A stretch of DNA of 64,000 nt. It comes from Heloderma charlesbogerti. Its lineage: Eukaryota; Chordata; Lepidosauria; Squamata; Helodermatidae. The position numbers were made by a program, and so were the translations under genes. Position 1 is the stretch's first letter, and the number at the start of each line of letters is the position of its first letter. Under the pieces are notes generated by a model that was not told where the DNA came from, did no database searches, and saw nothing but the letters and a program-made list of their open reading frames with translations. Below, one piece after another: positions 11,648-23,040 of this stretch. The stretch covers positions 2,666,001-2,730,000 of the forward strand of contig JANEZZ010001570.1 in NCBI GenBank assembly GCA_026122225.1, written 5' to 3'.

Positions 11648-11725
11648 ATTCCCAAGCAGTCTCCCATCCAAGTTCTGACCAGGGCTGCCCCTGCTGAGCT
11701 CCCCAGATGAGACAAGAGCAGGCAC
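11648..11725 (-). repeat. 5S-rRNA-like segment, minus strand
   Basis: On the minus strand it reads CTTGTCTCATCT, GGAGCTCAGCAGGGGCAG, CCCTGGTCAGAACTTGGATG, GGAGACTGCTTGGGAAT. This follows the 3' two-thirds of vertebrate 5S rRNA, including the internal box A region (AGCTAAGCAGGG) and the GGATGGGAG intermediate element. The 5' third of 5S is absent. It is probably a captured 5S or 5S-SINE fragment, not a functional gene. Confidence 0.75.
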
Positions 11726-12113
11726 CTCCTCCAGCCCTTTGCTTGTTACTGAGAAAACTTCCAGTGCTGAGGAAGCTATGCTATCAGTAGCCGGAAGACC
11801 AGATGGGGGCACCGAGAGCTGTGATTGGACAGGAGGGAAATACAAACACCGCCATATATGGACAGGCATGGGAGGGGACTACGACCTTATAAGGTAACGA
11901 ACATGGAAGAGCAGAGCACATGAATGGGAAATACCGGGATATCAGGGTATTGAAAGCGGGAGCAGGGAGGCGGGAAATCACGGCTCTAATACAAAGCAGG
12001 TACGGCGTAATGTGAAACACGGGGGACAAAACCTGATTGGAAGCATAAAAAACTGTAAGTGTAGATCTGCCCTGGATTGTCATAGCAATATTAGCAAACA
12101 AACATAGACAATT

Positions 12114-12250
12114 AAGGGCACAATCCTATGCATGTTTAGACAGAAAAATGTCCTAAAACCCCAGCGTTCCCCAGCAAGCCATGCTGGCTAGGGAATGCTG
12201 GGAGTTGTAGGACTTTTTGCTGTCCAAACATGCATAGGATTGCACCCTAA
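12114..12250. mobile_element. Palindromic MITE, CAATCCTATGCATGTTTAGACAG family
   Basis: AGGGCACAATCCTATGCATG at the left pairs with CATGCATAGGATTGCACCCT at the right, and CTGGGAGTTGTAGGACTTTTT mirrors AAATGTCCTAAAA inside. A shorter relative lies at 44483-44601. Confidence 0.75.
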
Positions 12251-13084
12251 CTAACTTATTTTAGAACATTCATTTAAGTGGTCATGATTAATAATATAGA
12301 AGTAATTTTATATTTCAAACATCATTTCCCAATGAAGTCTCATCTTATACAGAGGCTAATCATTCCAGACTCATCATTATTTTGTGTGGACATTTTCTCT
12401 TGAATGTTCCACGTTCTTTCTTTGCTCTTCCTTATTACCTAGTATTTACTTACCATAGTATTGTAAGGATGCCTCACATATGCATGCTCATCACATTGAT
12501 TGTAGCATCAATGATGATGACTTGCATGTTCACAAGAGATAATATAGGTTAATCACCATAGACAGAACTTGCATATCAGCTGAGGACAACACAAACACAA
12601 TCTGGTTGAAAGACATCAAGCACTGAATAATCAAGAAATCAGAGATCAAGTGATGTTCATTTCATGAGTGAAGGAGGCAGACATGTCAGGAAAGCAGGGT
12701 TTATACACACACAGGATGCAAGGAAGGGTGGCTACTTCTCTTTCATAAATATTTTCTCCAGCAAGGGTTATGTTTCATTGGTTGCTCTACATCATGTACT
12801 AGTAATGTAACACCCCCAGCCCCAAATCCATTCATTAATTTCCTTCAGCTTTTCCATCCAAATTGGCTAGACTGGCGAGATTGTAGTTTTGGGGAATTTA
12901 GGATTGCCTTTTTTCCCCTGCCTATGCACCCAATGTCCCAGTAGCTTGGCACATGCAAACTAGCCACCCACTGACATTGCTTCCCCCCACCACCAGCAAA
13001 AAATTGGAGAGCCTCAGGATCTGCCCTCCAACTGGGGTCTTCAGAAAAGCCAAGTTACTTGGCTTTTCAGTTACTTGCATTGGG
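12251..13084. other. Non-coding stretch, nothing recognised
   Basis: No gene or nameable repeat. Confidence 0.45.
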
Positions 13085-13490
13085 GATCTACTGGGCGGAG
13101 TCCAATGGGCACTTACGTCTCCACTGATTCCCTCATGCCTCCACCTTACGCCCCACCAACTCCCATCTGGAAGTGGGACCCATCACTTGCAGAAGGAAGA
13201 TTTAGCATTTCCAGGGCAACCAGAAATGAGCGAAAAGTTCATTTCTGGAACAGAGAAGGTTGGCCGAGCTCGCATAAGGGAGCTTGGCCAACCTCTCCCT
13301 ATTGAGAAACAAGTGTTTCCACTTATTTCAGGGCTTCTTCTGGGAATGACTAAATCTCTGCTGCACAAGCAGTGGGTCCCACTCACGCAACAAAATCAGT
13401 GGGACCTACTGCTTGCACAACAGAATCAGCAGAGCACAAGAGAGTCCGCAGAAATGTAAGTGCTCAGTTGGATTCTACCCACTGTGTATG
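13085..13490. repeat. Dispersed repeat, copy 2 (partner at 3686-4030)
   Basis: Ordered similarity to 3686-4030 (CCCATCACTTGCAGAA, AGCATTTCCAGGG, GCAACCAGAAATGAG, CATAAGGGAGCTTGGCCAAC, AAGTGTTTCCAC). Near the right end an imperfect local repeat of GTGGGWCC..CAACARAATCAG is visible at 13370-13432. Open frames across it do not resemble a known protein. Confidence 0.5.
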
Positions 13491-13537
13491 AGCAAGGGTA
13501 AGAGAGAGAAGTTATGCACAATCTTATTATATATGTC

Positions 13538-13609
13538 TTCTCAGAAGAAAGTCCCATTGAGTTCAATGGAACTTATTCCCAGGTAAATGTGCATAGGATT
13601 GCAGTCTAA
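13538..13609. repeat. Short palindromic MITE
   Basis: AAGTCCCATTGAGTTCAATGGAACTTATTCCCAGG with terminal GTGCATAGGATTGCAGTC; same family as 8461-8535. Confidence 0.65.
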
Positions 13610-13796
13610 GAAACAAGGGGAGATGGAAAGAAGGAAGTGGGAAATAGGTGAAGGGATTGTGGAAATAAGATTACAGGATGCTGCTGGGATGTTTTATCAT
13701 ATTTAATAGCTACAATATGTGATGTAACACAATGCCTATAAGAATGTGCAGAGTGCCTTCCTTCAATCCTGCATAACTACAATTCAGACCCACACA

Positions 13797-14004
13797 ATTT
13801 ATTTATTTATTTATTTATTTATTAAATTTATTAATCGCCCATCTGACTGGTCACCCAGCCACTCTGGGCGATGTACAACCCACCATAAAAGAATTTAAAA
13901 CAATAAAATTTTACCATAATTTTTTTTTTTTTAAATACCCTAACCCACCCCAAATGCCTGCCTGAACAACCACGTTTTTAATGCACGACGGAAGCTCATT
14001 AAAG
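13797..14004 (-). mobile_element. L2-type LINE 3' end
   Basis: A (TTTA)n tail at the low coordinate is followed by ATTAATCGCCCATCTGACTGG and TCACCCAGCCACTCTGGGCG, then ACCCACCCCAAATGCC. These match the 3' UTR and C-terminal end of the larger copy at 55425-56188. It is 5' truncated. Confidence 0.8.
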
Positions 14005-15689
14005 AGTACTGCCACGATCACCACCAGAGAACCAGCCAGGTTTTTCATGGAAAGATGTACATGCATGGTTACAGATGCTCATTTTATATATGATTGGTTG
14101 CCCAACTGTGTTGTTATTGTTGTTTTAACTCTAACATATCAAGAATATAGCAGCAGTTGTAAAGCATGGAATGGCAGGGGGGAGGGAAGAGAAGTGTTTC
14201 ATAACTGAAGTCACACAAGACCTTCTAAAGGGGGATGGGGGTGGTCTGGTAAGATTATTATGTCCAGGGTCTCAAATGACCTAGCTGAGCCACTGGGAAG
14301 AAGGCCCATCAGACTTCAGTGGGATTCTAGAACTGGAGCAGGAGAGCACTAGCATCAAAGCAGTGAATTACTGAGTTGTAGCTCTGAGACATTTTCACAG
14401 ACATTGCTGGAGAAGGCTGGGGAAAGTAGGGCCTGTTATACTAGTAGGTTTTGCATGAGCCACACAATTTGGCAACACTGCAAAACTCACCAGAAGGAAG
14501 AGGGCACAGAAGGTGTTACTCATCATCCAGGGTGCTATTTATCCTAGGACTGGTCCTGCTTTCCACTCTCACACAGCCAGCCCTACCATTAGGCAGACTG
14601 AGGCAGCTGCCCCATGCAGCAGATTTGGGATGTCAAAAAAAGGGCAGTAAATAATTAGTTATATAATATATTATTGTAGCATTTTTATTGCCAAGCATGA
14701 GGAAATGCACTGGTGTGCCAAAATAATGTGGCTGGCTTTAGTACTATGGTGAGGGTGGGTACCATTGGCTGCTCTGCTGCTGCTTAAGTGAAACGCTAGT
14801 TCCATCCTACACAGTTGCTGTGAAACTCTGTCACTGTCCCTCCCAACCTGCAAAATTGCCTCCCCGCTTGGAAGGACAAATATTTGCACACTCATCTGCT
14901 GGCAGAGCTGCAGAGTTCAATTAGCGGCACTAAGGCTCAAGCCACAGCCCTCAGAAGCATTAGGATTTACATGCCAACCCTCTGGCATAAATTTAACTCA
15001 GCACTTCTTCTCCCCTACAGAGTTGTTCAGCAGCTGCCATTAGAAATAACATTTGTGATGCATTTAATCTATAAGCCACGCTGAAAAGACTATTTTATGG
15101 TCGTCTGTGCCTGGAGCTCTATTTCCCAATGATAAACAGAGCCTAGAAAGCAGAATAATTAGTGCGTCATAATCTGACAGGAGGGTTACTGCTGTGACCT
15201 GTAGGCATCAAGAGATTCACTGAAACATGTAGAGCCACTTTAATTCCTTTTTCAAGTTCCACAGAAGAACTGAAAATGCCTGTTCAAGTGCTATATATAT
15301 GCCCGAAAGACATCAGTTCTAAATCTAGCAGTAAAGAAGCACAAATATATCTGCTACAGAATGGAGCCTTCCCTGTCTGAATATCAGCCAATCTTTGCTT
15401 GATATGCACCGTCCCATCTCATGGAGCCTCATTTCAATGTAACCCTACATCAGTAACGTGCATATTTATACCAATGTCTGATTATCTGCTTCCCTGCTAG
15501 TTGAAAAAAACAACAATGGGCCTCTATTGTGTTGATGAGGGGATGCAATGCTCTGGAAATTTTATCAGATGTCACTGTATTCTTGGTAATTCGGAAGACT
15601 GATATAAACGTGGAGTATCTGTCTTTCTAAATTTAAACTGTAGTGTCCCAATGGCAAAGCAAACCTGTCCCCCAGTTTACACCTTTCCA
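14005..15689. other. Non-coding stretch
   Basis: A block at about 14571-14640 (CAGCCCTACCATTAGGCAGA..GAGGCAGCTGCCCC) resembles a common squamate interspersed repeat and a reversed piece near 41675-41710, but I cannot classify it. The rest is unrecognised. Confidence 0.4.
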
Positions 15690-17250
15690 ACTTATTTGTT
15701 TATTTACAATATACACCGCTCCATATCTAGAACAGATTTCGGAATGGTGAACATAAGAGATAAAACAGTAAGAGGATAAAAAGATTAATACAGCAGATTA
15801 AAATTATGCTGTATTTAAAAACAGAATACCAATAAAAACTGTGACTAGTCAATTAAGGAATGCCTCCTGGAACAGTGCTGTTTTCAGGAGGTGCCGGAAA
15901 CAGCAGTGTTGGTGCCTGCCTGACCTCCAGGGCAGAGAATTCCAAAGAAAGGGAATTCTGAAGGCTCTTCTTCTAGTGGACTCCAACTGAGCCATAGGTC
16001 CATGTGGAACCACCAGGACCAAGCTCTCCGATGACCTCAGCGACCAGGCAGGTTGGTAAGGGAGAAGGCGCTCTCTCAGGTATCTGGGTCCCAAGTTGTT
16101 CAGGGCTTTGTACGCTAGTACTAAAACCTTAAACCTGGCCCGGTAGTGAATAGGCAGCCAGTGCAGCTCCCTCGGCAAAGGAATTACATGCTGGAAAGGG
16201 GCAGCTCCCGGCAAGAGCCGAGCTGCTGCATTCTGCACCAGCTCCAGCTTCCGGATGAGCCTTAAGGGCAGCCCCACATAGAGGCCATTGCAGTAATCCA
16301 GTCTTGAAGTTACCAGCACCTGTACCACTGTGGCCAAGCTATCACTGTCCAGGAGAGGCTGTAGTTGGTGAACCAGATGAAGCTGGTTATAGGCACTCCG
16401 CGCAGTCATGGCCACTTGGGCTTTCAGTGACCGTGATGGATCTAGGAGTACCCCCAAACTACAGACCTGATCTTTCAGAGGGAGCGCAACCCCATCCAGA
16501 ACAGGCAATGAGTGTATCTCCCGGACTCAGGAACCACTCACTGACAGGGCTTCTGTCTTGCCAGAATTCAGTTTCAGTTTATTGGCTCTCATCCAGCCCA
16601 CTACTGCGTTCAGGCACTGGTTGCACAGCCTCTCGTGATTCAGATGTCACAGGGAGACAGAGCTGTGTGTCATCAGCATATTGATGGCACTTGGCTCCAA
16701 ATCCCCTAATGACAGCTCCCAACGGCTTCATATAGATGTTAAATAACATTGATGACAAGATGGTACCCTACGGAACCCCATAGCTGAATTGCCAAGGGGC
16801 CGAGGAATAGTAACCTAGTGTTACTGTCTGAAATTGGCTCCACAGGTAGGACTGGAACCACTGTACCACAGTGCCTCCGATACCCATCCCACAGAGTCGA
16901 TCCAGGAAGATACCATGGTTGATGGTATCAAAAGCTGATGAGAGATGGAGCAGAATTAAGGTTGCACTCCTCCATCCCTCTCTTGATAAAGGTCATCCAT
17001 TAGGGCGGCCAAGGCTGATTCAGTCCTATAACCAGATTGAAATGGGTCTAGACAATGGTATCCTCCAAGAGTGCCTGCAGTTGCTCTGCCACTACCCTCT
17101 CCAGAGCCTTCCCTAAGAAAGGGGCATTTGCAACTGGGCAGTGGTTGTCTAATACCATTGGGTCCAGAGTGGGCTTCTTCAGGCGTGGTCGCACTACTGC
17201 CTCCTTGTTCTCTAAAAGTGTATCCAGTCAGTTTTGCAGTGTCGCCAAAA
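15690..17250 (-). mobile_element. L2-type LINE, 5' truncated
   Basis: The low-coordinate end has the TTTATTTACAATATACACCGCTCC type of tail shared with 31853 and 63119. The minus strand then encodes the C-terminal third and the reverse-transcriptase core of an L2-family ORF2. The element ends near 17250, beside an 18-bp tandem duplication (AATGTGAGTCTTCTGCAG, twice). Confidence 0.8.
15849..17230 (-). pseudogene. L2-type reverse transcriptase ORF2 fragment
   Basis: 15849-16508 is an open 219-codon frame with hallmark L2 C-terminal blocks: VCSLGVLLDPS, VTSRLDYCNGLYVGLP, LVQNAAARLLPG, LHWLPIHYRARFKVLVLAYKAL and PFLWNSLP. Upstream on the minus strand, fragments in shifting frames encode VVRPRLKKPTLDP (near 17195), FQSGYRTESALAALMDDLY (near 17035), a FDTIDH block and the catalytic YADD at 16669-16680. 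Several stops, for example one after the GVP motif, disrupt the frame. The family copies its RNA by target-primed reverse transcription; this copy is inactive and lacks any endonuclease domain. Confidence 0.85.
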
Positions 17251-17286
17251 TGTGAGTCTTCTGCAGAATGTGAGTCTTCTGCAGAA
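17251..17286. repeat. 18-bp tandem duplication
   Basis: AATGTGAGTCTTCTGCAG occurs twice in direct succession at the 5' edge of the L2 fragment. Confidence 0.8.
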
Positions 17287-17534
17287 TTGTGAAACATTCT
17301 GGTACAGGAGTAATACAAAGCAGGGAGAAATACATTTAAAAAGCAACTCCAAATACATTTAAAAACCTGAGGAGGAAAACCTTTCAGAAGCTCGATTTCA
17401 CAAAATTGTGAGGATATTATTATTATTGGGCTTGTTCCTTTTTGGATTATATTGGCGAGATGTGTGTTCCTGAATAGGAATTGTACAGCAGGAAAGTACA
17501 ATTTTTTAAAAGAGAGATCTGTCTATCTATCTAT

Positions 17535-17824
17535 TCCTAAAGGAAATCAACCCTGAGTGCTCATTGGAAGGACAGATACTGAAGCTGAAGCTCAAATATT
17601 TTGGCCACCTAATGCGAAGAGAAAACTTTCTGGAAAAGACCCTGATGCTGGGAAAGACTGAAGGCAAAAGGAGAAGGGGACAGCAGAGGATGAGATGGCT
17701 AGATAGGATCACTGATGCAATGAATATGGACTTGAGCACACTCCAGGAGAGAGCAGAGGACAGGAAGGCCTGGCATGCTATGGTCCATGGGGTCACGAAG
17801 AGTCGGAACGACTGAACGACTGAA
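17535..17824 (+). mobile_element. 5'-truncated BovB 3' fragment
   Basis: Starts inside the ORF at CCTAAAGGAAATCAACCC and keeps the C-terminal LMRRE, RQRMRWLD-like and HGVTKSR blocks, ending GACTGAACGACTGAAA without the usual CAA repeats. The left flank is a (TATC)n run, so the insertion site was probably A/T microsatellite DNA; a TSD is not certain. Confidence 0.9.
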
Positions 17825-17876
17825 ATATCTATATCTATATATATCCCCAAATATCTATATCTATATATATCCCCAA
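17825..17876. repeat. 26-bp tandem duplication after BovB fragment
   Basis: ATATCTATATCTATATATATCCCCAA split as 17825-17850 and 17851-17876, two identical units. Confidence 0.85.
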
Positions 17877-18189
17877 AGGCTCATGCATTGCCAAAGGCAT
17901 AGGTAGGGAGGATTTTATACTGCTGATCACTAATTATGCCATAAACAAATAAACTACAAATGGTCATTACACTAATGTAGACCATAACCCATATAGTAGT
18001 CATGATCACAATTGCCTTAGATCCTAACTTTCTGTCTGTGAACTTAACAGAGTTCCTGTACATCAAACAGGGCTTTTCCACATTTCCTTCATTCTGCAGT
18101 TCCCTGAAATCAGGACCCTGGGGTTAGAGGACCTCTGGGAATGGTGCACGAAATCGTGAGGAGCTGAAGACAGAGGAAAACGTTGGCAG

Positions 18190-18229
<40 letters not shown>

Positions 18230-19139
18230 CACACACACACACATACACCCTTACATGAACAAAGGAGCAACTCCTAGGATCTGAGCCACTGAATGCAGTA
18301 TTAGAAGGAAGTATTGCATTTTCCAAAGCACAAAGTACTGTTCTTGGATAGTTCAGTATACCTGACATCTGTGGCAAAATGGTTACTTTGGGGGAAATGT
18401 ATGGTCTCTGTGAACAACAAATGGGAAACAATGCATATTTTAACACATTGGGACAAATATAAAAATCATTCACTTGAATTCTCTTTGCCACCTCAAGCAA
18501 TCTTGCATTTGTGCAGCTGAATGAGAATAACTGACAAAAGGTCATATATGGTCACAGAAGTTTGTAGGAATGTGAAAAAACTCTGGAACATCAAGCAATA
18601 TGTAACCAAGTGGATGGTAGCAAGGACTTGTCATGTATGCTTCTGCTTCCTTTGTTTTCCTGCTTGTTAATGCTGGTCCTTGTCCATCTGGATAATTAGA
18701 TGGTGATAGCGAATGCCAGCTCAACCCTGAAAGTATGTTTCATGTGAACAGAATAAGGTGTGACTTGACTGATAATCAGGCATAGTTTTCTTTTTATTTG
18801 AGGGAGGTGAGAGGAAAGTTTTTTTCTGTTGGCTTTTCTCCTTGGAATTTTCCTGTGACCTCACAAGTCACATCCATGGGTCCTCTAGTGGTCATTAGTT
18901 GAATATATACCTCATACTTGCTACTTGGTTGCCTAAAGGTGATATTAGAATTGATAACATACTCCCATTTAATGCAGTGAAAAGTTTGTGGTGGGCATCT
19001 GTGGACATAGATATAAAAATATAGGAATCCCTATTAATTGTTTAGTTTGGAAGAGCACTTTGCAAACAAGGAACTTCATTGTGTAATGAATGGGGTCCTA
19101 TTTTAGTCTTGAGATAATTTTCAGCCATTTTCAGAGATC
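17877..19139. other. Non-coding stretch with a (TC)n/(CA)n microsatellite
   Basis: 18193-18226 is (TC)n, directly followed by (CA)n to 18245. No gene recognised. Confidence 0.5.
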
Positions 19140-19225
19140 ATCCCCAGATATTGCTGTAAGCCACCTTGGGAGGGCTTCTGCCCTGAAAGGTGGCCAAGAA
19201 ATGTTTTAAATAAAATAAAAATCTT
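19140..19225 (+). mobile_element. LINE-type 3' tail, family uncertain
   Basis: TGTAAGCCACCTTGGGAGGG..GAAAGGTGGCCAAGAAATG followed by TAAATAAAATAAAA resembles the AAGCCGCC..GGGCGG..AAATAAA tails common to squamate LINEs. Confidence 0.5.
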
Positions 19226-19258
19226 GACACTGTAATTCATTGTTGTATATGAAGGCAG

Positions 19259-19259
<1 letters not shown>

Positions 19260-19292
<33 letters not shown>
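19260..19292. repeat. (TA)n microsatellite
   Basis: About 16 uninterrupted TA dinucleotides. Confidence 0.9.
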
Positions 19293-19295
<3 letters not shown>

Positions 19296-19642
19296 CATAA
19301 AAAGTAGGTACAGCCATCATGAGGCCATCATTTAGAGATCATAAAAGATTGTAGTGCATAGGCAACTAAAACATTACAACATTAAAATACCACACTTCTA
19401 TGGTTAGCTGGAAGCTCATTTATATTTAACAAAAAAGTCGACTCTCAAACTAGTCTGGTTGTTTGCGGGGGGTTGCTTTTTGTTTTTTAAGAAATTCACA
19501 ACTCCATGTTGAACAGGGCCTGTTACTGACAAAGATCATGTAAGCAACACTAATGATAAGCACTTGACATCAAATCGTATCTTGGTTCTTCTACCAGTTT
19601 TCTGATACAAATTGATAGGTCTGGTGATCAGTAACTAAACCA

Positions 19643-19773
19643 ACCTTCCCCAACCTGGTGCCCTCCAGATGCTTTGGACTACAACTCCCAGCATTCCTAG
19701 CCACTGGCTAGGCTGGCTGGGGTTGATGGGAGTTGAAGTCCAAAGCATCTGGAGGGTGTCAGGTCTGCCTTAA
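19643..19773. mobile_element. Palindromic MITE (CCAACCTGGTGCCCTCCAGATG type)
   Basis: CCCTCCAGATGCTTTGGACT and its mirror AGTCCAAAGCATCTGGAGGG enclose ACAACTCCCAGC..GATGGGAGTTG. This fold is very common in squamate genomes. The right terminus is diverged (TGTCAGGTCTGCC), and no TSD is seen. Confidence 0.7.
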
Positions 19774-21338
19774 TTTAACCTTGATACGGTAAAATGGTGC
19801 AAAGATATAGTAAAACAGGACAGGAAACTGATTCCATAGCAGGAGAAGCCAATGTATAATACCTCTGCAATACAAAACAAAGTGTAATTTTAAACTCCGA
19901 CACTTGCTCCCAAGAAACAACGTGCCTGCAGAAATGCAGTGGTTAAAACAGCAAGGTATACATTGCAGTAAGGCAAGAGAATAAAAACGCACAAGAGTGG
20001 GATTTAAATTAGGTCACTACTTTATTCAGCTGATATAAGAAACAACGCAGAATGGTTTTAACTGGAGAGCAGTGTGGAGCCCCTGGCTGAAGTCAGAGCA
20101 AATCCTCCATAATGGGTAGCTGTCCTTAAGTGTGGAAGCAGACAAAGGGCCTGCACCATTCTGGAGGCCTCCCAGCTCTGTTGAGCGACACCTGTCCTCA
20201 CCATCCAAGAGAGTATACCAGGCCAGCAGCTGCCCAGACCTGTGAGAGACCTGCCATCGCTGTTATTTCCCATTTTTCCCCAACCTAGGGCCTTCAGTTC
20301 CAAACTGGCCCACTTGCCTGAAGTTGTTGCAAAATACAAACAATTAGAAATCAAGAAGACCATCAGATATTAGGAAAGAAAGGAGGGGAAAAAACTAGTG
20401 CTGTGCCAAACCCTGCCTCCTGCTTTTGCAAAATCCCCCCCCCCCGGCAAAAGAGGCATTGTTTTTCACAGAGAAGGGGGGGGAATTCCAAGAAATTCTC
20501 CTTGCAGAGGCTTTTAGGGGGAAGCTCTAAAAGCGCCATTCTTGGTCACAGCAGTACGAGGCTATTTGCCTAGAGACTTTTAGCTGGGTAGCAGCTCCTT
20601 AATGCTCAGGAGACTGCAACATCACATGGTCTCGTCGGCACTGTAGGAAGTGTTGCCAGTTCAAAGCTTCTCTGCTAGGAGGTCCGTGGCGCTGGATAAT
20701 AGGTGAGATTTTTAGGGGGGGAGGCAGTAACCCCCTGCCCCAGAAATAAGACCCCGCTGCCACCTCCTGCACTTAAAAGTTAAATGGAATCCCTCCCCCC
20801 TCCCAGCAAGAAAAATTTTCAAATTTCTCCTCCTCCACAGCTCCTTTCACTGGGCTATTCATTTCTCTCCCCCCACCCCCGCAATTCCCCACAAATCGCC
20901 AAATATGACAGACTGGGAATGTTTGGCACAGCACTACCGCCACCACCCCAAGGCCTATCAAGACAGGCATATACAAATTCGTGCCAGCCCTGTGGGTGCA
21001 AGAGTTGCAGGGCCTGCCTAAACCCAACTGACGATAAGCATAGGCAGGAAGCTGGTCTGAGCCCAAGTCTGGGAAGAATCTGGGAAAGCTGCCCTTGGGG
21101 GCACTGTGCCCCATAGTAGCTTGCAGGCAGGCTGTGTCACTGACTGGAGCTCCTGGGACTCACACTTGTACTGGCCAGCCCCACTCCATACGTCATGGGC
21201 TGGCATCATTAGCAACGCAGCAATAGGCGATGTACATGTGCAGACCAGAACCTCCAATGGCACCAGGAAGGACTGCAGAGGGGAGGGGGACCCTGGCAGT
21301 GGCACCGAGCAGACCTCCCAGCCTGCATGGTGTACCAG
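19774..21338. other. Non-coding stretch, partly GC-rich
   Basis: Contains C and G homopolymer runs near 20436-20446 and 20477-20484. ORFs such as 20784-21116 on the plus strand show no conserved domain and overlap antisense ORFs. Confidence 0.4.
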
Positions 21339-21346
21339 GTGGGCCC

Positions 21347-21643
21347 TAGGGTTGCTGAGAAATCCTCAGTGGTTCCAAACAAGTTTGGATTTCAGTGAAT
21401 TTCTATTGGTTTCATTTCCATTGATTTCATTTCCATCATTTCAATGGATTCCGCAGCAGACCATTTTTTAAACTTTGGGGGGATTTACACAAATGCACAC
21501 TAGCATAAATGTTCATTTGCAAACAGGAACAAAATTCTTGTACAGAAATCCAATTCCACCAATAAGTGGATGACAGAACGAAAGATGCCTGACAATCTAC
21601 GAAACTCAGAAGGAATGAGTTTAACAAAATCTGTACATCCCTA
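21347..21643. mobile_element. Non-autonomous hAT element, 297 bp
   Basis: Starts TAGGGTTG, ends CATCCCTA, and is flanked by an exact 8-bp TSD, GTGGGCCC at 21339-21346 and 21644-21651. The right subterminal TTTAACAAAATCTGTACATC is shared with 61121-61411, so they are one family. It has no coding capacity. An 8-bp TSD with short TIRs is typical of hAT. Confidence 0.9.
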
Positions 21644-21769
21644 GTGGGCCCAGAGCTCAACTCTGTGCCACAGCCGCCAAGCTCACCACATAAGCTGCAG
21701 TGGGCCCTGCTAAGGTGCTGGGACCACTGCATTCTACCACACCATGCTGGTGCTGGGCAGGGGAGACTG

Positions 21770-21967
21770 GTGGCTCCAATTTCGGTAGGGCGGAGATTCC
21801 ATTCTGGATTTTTGTTACAATCATCCAGAAGTATAAAGGAGATATCCAAGTTGCTGGAGCCATTTTGGGGCTAGGGTTCAGCACCTTGGATAGCTCCTTC
21901 AGACTTCTGGCTGGTTGTAAGTAAAACCCAGAATGGAATCTCTGCCCCACTGAAATTGGAGCCATCC
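21770..21967. repeat. Inverted repeat, arms about 43 bp
   Basis: GGCTCCAATTTCGGTAGGGC..GAGATTCCATTCTGG on the left pairs with CCCAGAATGGAATCTCTGCC..GAAATTGGAGCC on the right, with about 110 bp between the arms. It is probably a MITE; no TSD was established. Confidence 0.7.
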
Positions 21968-22804
21968 TCCTCCTCTGGTGCTGGGATTACAGGCCTATTT
22001 CCTCTTGCCTGACATCCCATGTGGCCCAGGGTCCAACCCCAGCTCTTACAAAACTCAGACCTACTCCCCCTGCAATAACTCTGCTTTCCTCAGGCTCTGT
22101 CATGAGAGAGAAGGGCATCATGCCACTGTTGTTATATAATACTCAAGGGGGAAACCGTGAACATATTCCTTCCAAATATTGGTTTGGCTTCACAAAGCAA
22201 TAGTGCATTTAAGCATGTAAAGAGCCTCACTGAATTTAATGAATTCATCTTTTTGTATTTAAAGAAAAGTTCTTTCAAGCTATTCATAGCCTGTGCGTCT
22301 GTGTTCTTATCCACAAATGGCTGTTTTTCTACTAAAACACTTCTTTATTTTGGTTTTAAAAAAGAACTCTGTATCAGCCTCTGTATTTTTAAGATATGGT
22401 ATCACATTCTTCCACTTGACAGGATTATTAAAGCCATTAATATTCCACATTGCTCCTTTTAACAATGAATTATCTCCCTTATCTTGCAAGCTAAAAATGT
22501 CCACACAGATCTGATTCCTCAAAGAAGTAGATATATTTTCTACTATCTTTTATTCCATAAATAAACCTTGAACAAAAGCACAGGGAAGTACAATTTGTGT
22601 TTTTAAATGTTAATCATTATAACACAGAAAAATAGATGGGTATGTTTGTCTGAAGTCCAGTTCTGGGTTATGTGTGAGGCAATGTTCCCTCTCTTCCATT
22701 TTCCCCCTAGCCTACGGCCAGCATGGGGCCAATGGATGACACCACTCTACCTGAAGCACTGATTTGCTCCACAGACATTTTTTTTTTAAGCCAGGCTTTT
22801 AAAT
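21968..22804. other. Non-coding stretch, nothing recognised
   Basis: AT-rich in the second half; no nameable repeat or gene. Confidence 0.4.
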
Positions 22805-23040
22805 TCATTGTTGTTGTTGTTACATTATATCCCACCCTTTTTCCTCTTGCAAGGAATCCAAACTGGCTTACATGGCCCTCTTCCTCTCCATTTTATCATC
22901 CCAATAACCTTGTGAGGTAGTATAGGCTGAGAGTCAGTGACTGGCCCAAAATCCCCCCGTGAGCTTCATGGCCAAATAGGGACTAGAACCTGGATGTCCC
23001 GAGTCCCAGTCCAACACTCCAACCACTACGCTACACTAAC
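22805..23040 (-). mobile_element. tRNA-derived SINE, MIR/CORE-like
   Basis: On the minus strand the head reads TAGCGTAGTGG (A-box-like) and GGTTCTAGTCC (B box), followed by the MIR-type AGTCACTGACTCTCAGCC..ACCTCACAAGGTTATTGGGATGA, and a tail GGGTGGGATATAATGTAACAACAAC. The order head, core, tail runs from high to low coordinate. Confidence 0.75.

Larger units (their letters stand above)
9918..12075. mobile_element. Large DNA-transposon-like element with GGGCCGATCTACA ends, copy 1
   Basis: The left end GGGCCGATCTACATT and the right end GTGTAGATCTGCCC form an inverted terminal pair of about 13 bp with a mismatch. The element at 30703-33108 has matching ends and shares long internal blocks: TTCATTGCARGGAGGCATTTTACC near 11240, AAGCCAAAGCAGGGGATA near 11566, and nearly all of 11570-12060. 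It includes a minus-strand 5S-rRNA-like segment at 11648-11725 and a short palindromic MITE at 11052-11137. No transposase is recognisable. The TSD is not clear, so the superfamily is unassigned. Confidence 0.6.

Noticed and set aside
14571..14900. hAT- or LINE-like interspersed repeat
   Set aside because: It resembles a frequent squamate repeat, but I could not set ends, class or strand from the sequence alone.
18193..18245. CRISPR-like array
   Set aside because: Uniform dinucleotide repeats with no spacers; a microsatellite.
20784..21965. Several 95-140-codon ORFs on both strands
   Set aside because: Mutually overlapping sense/antisense frames without motifs, splice evidence or conservation; partly inside a hAT element.
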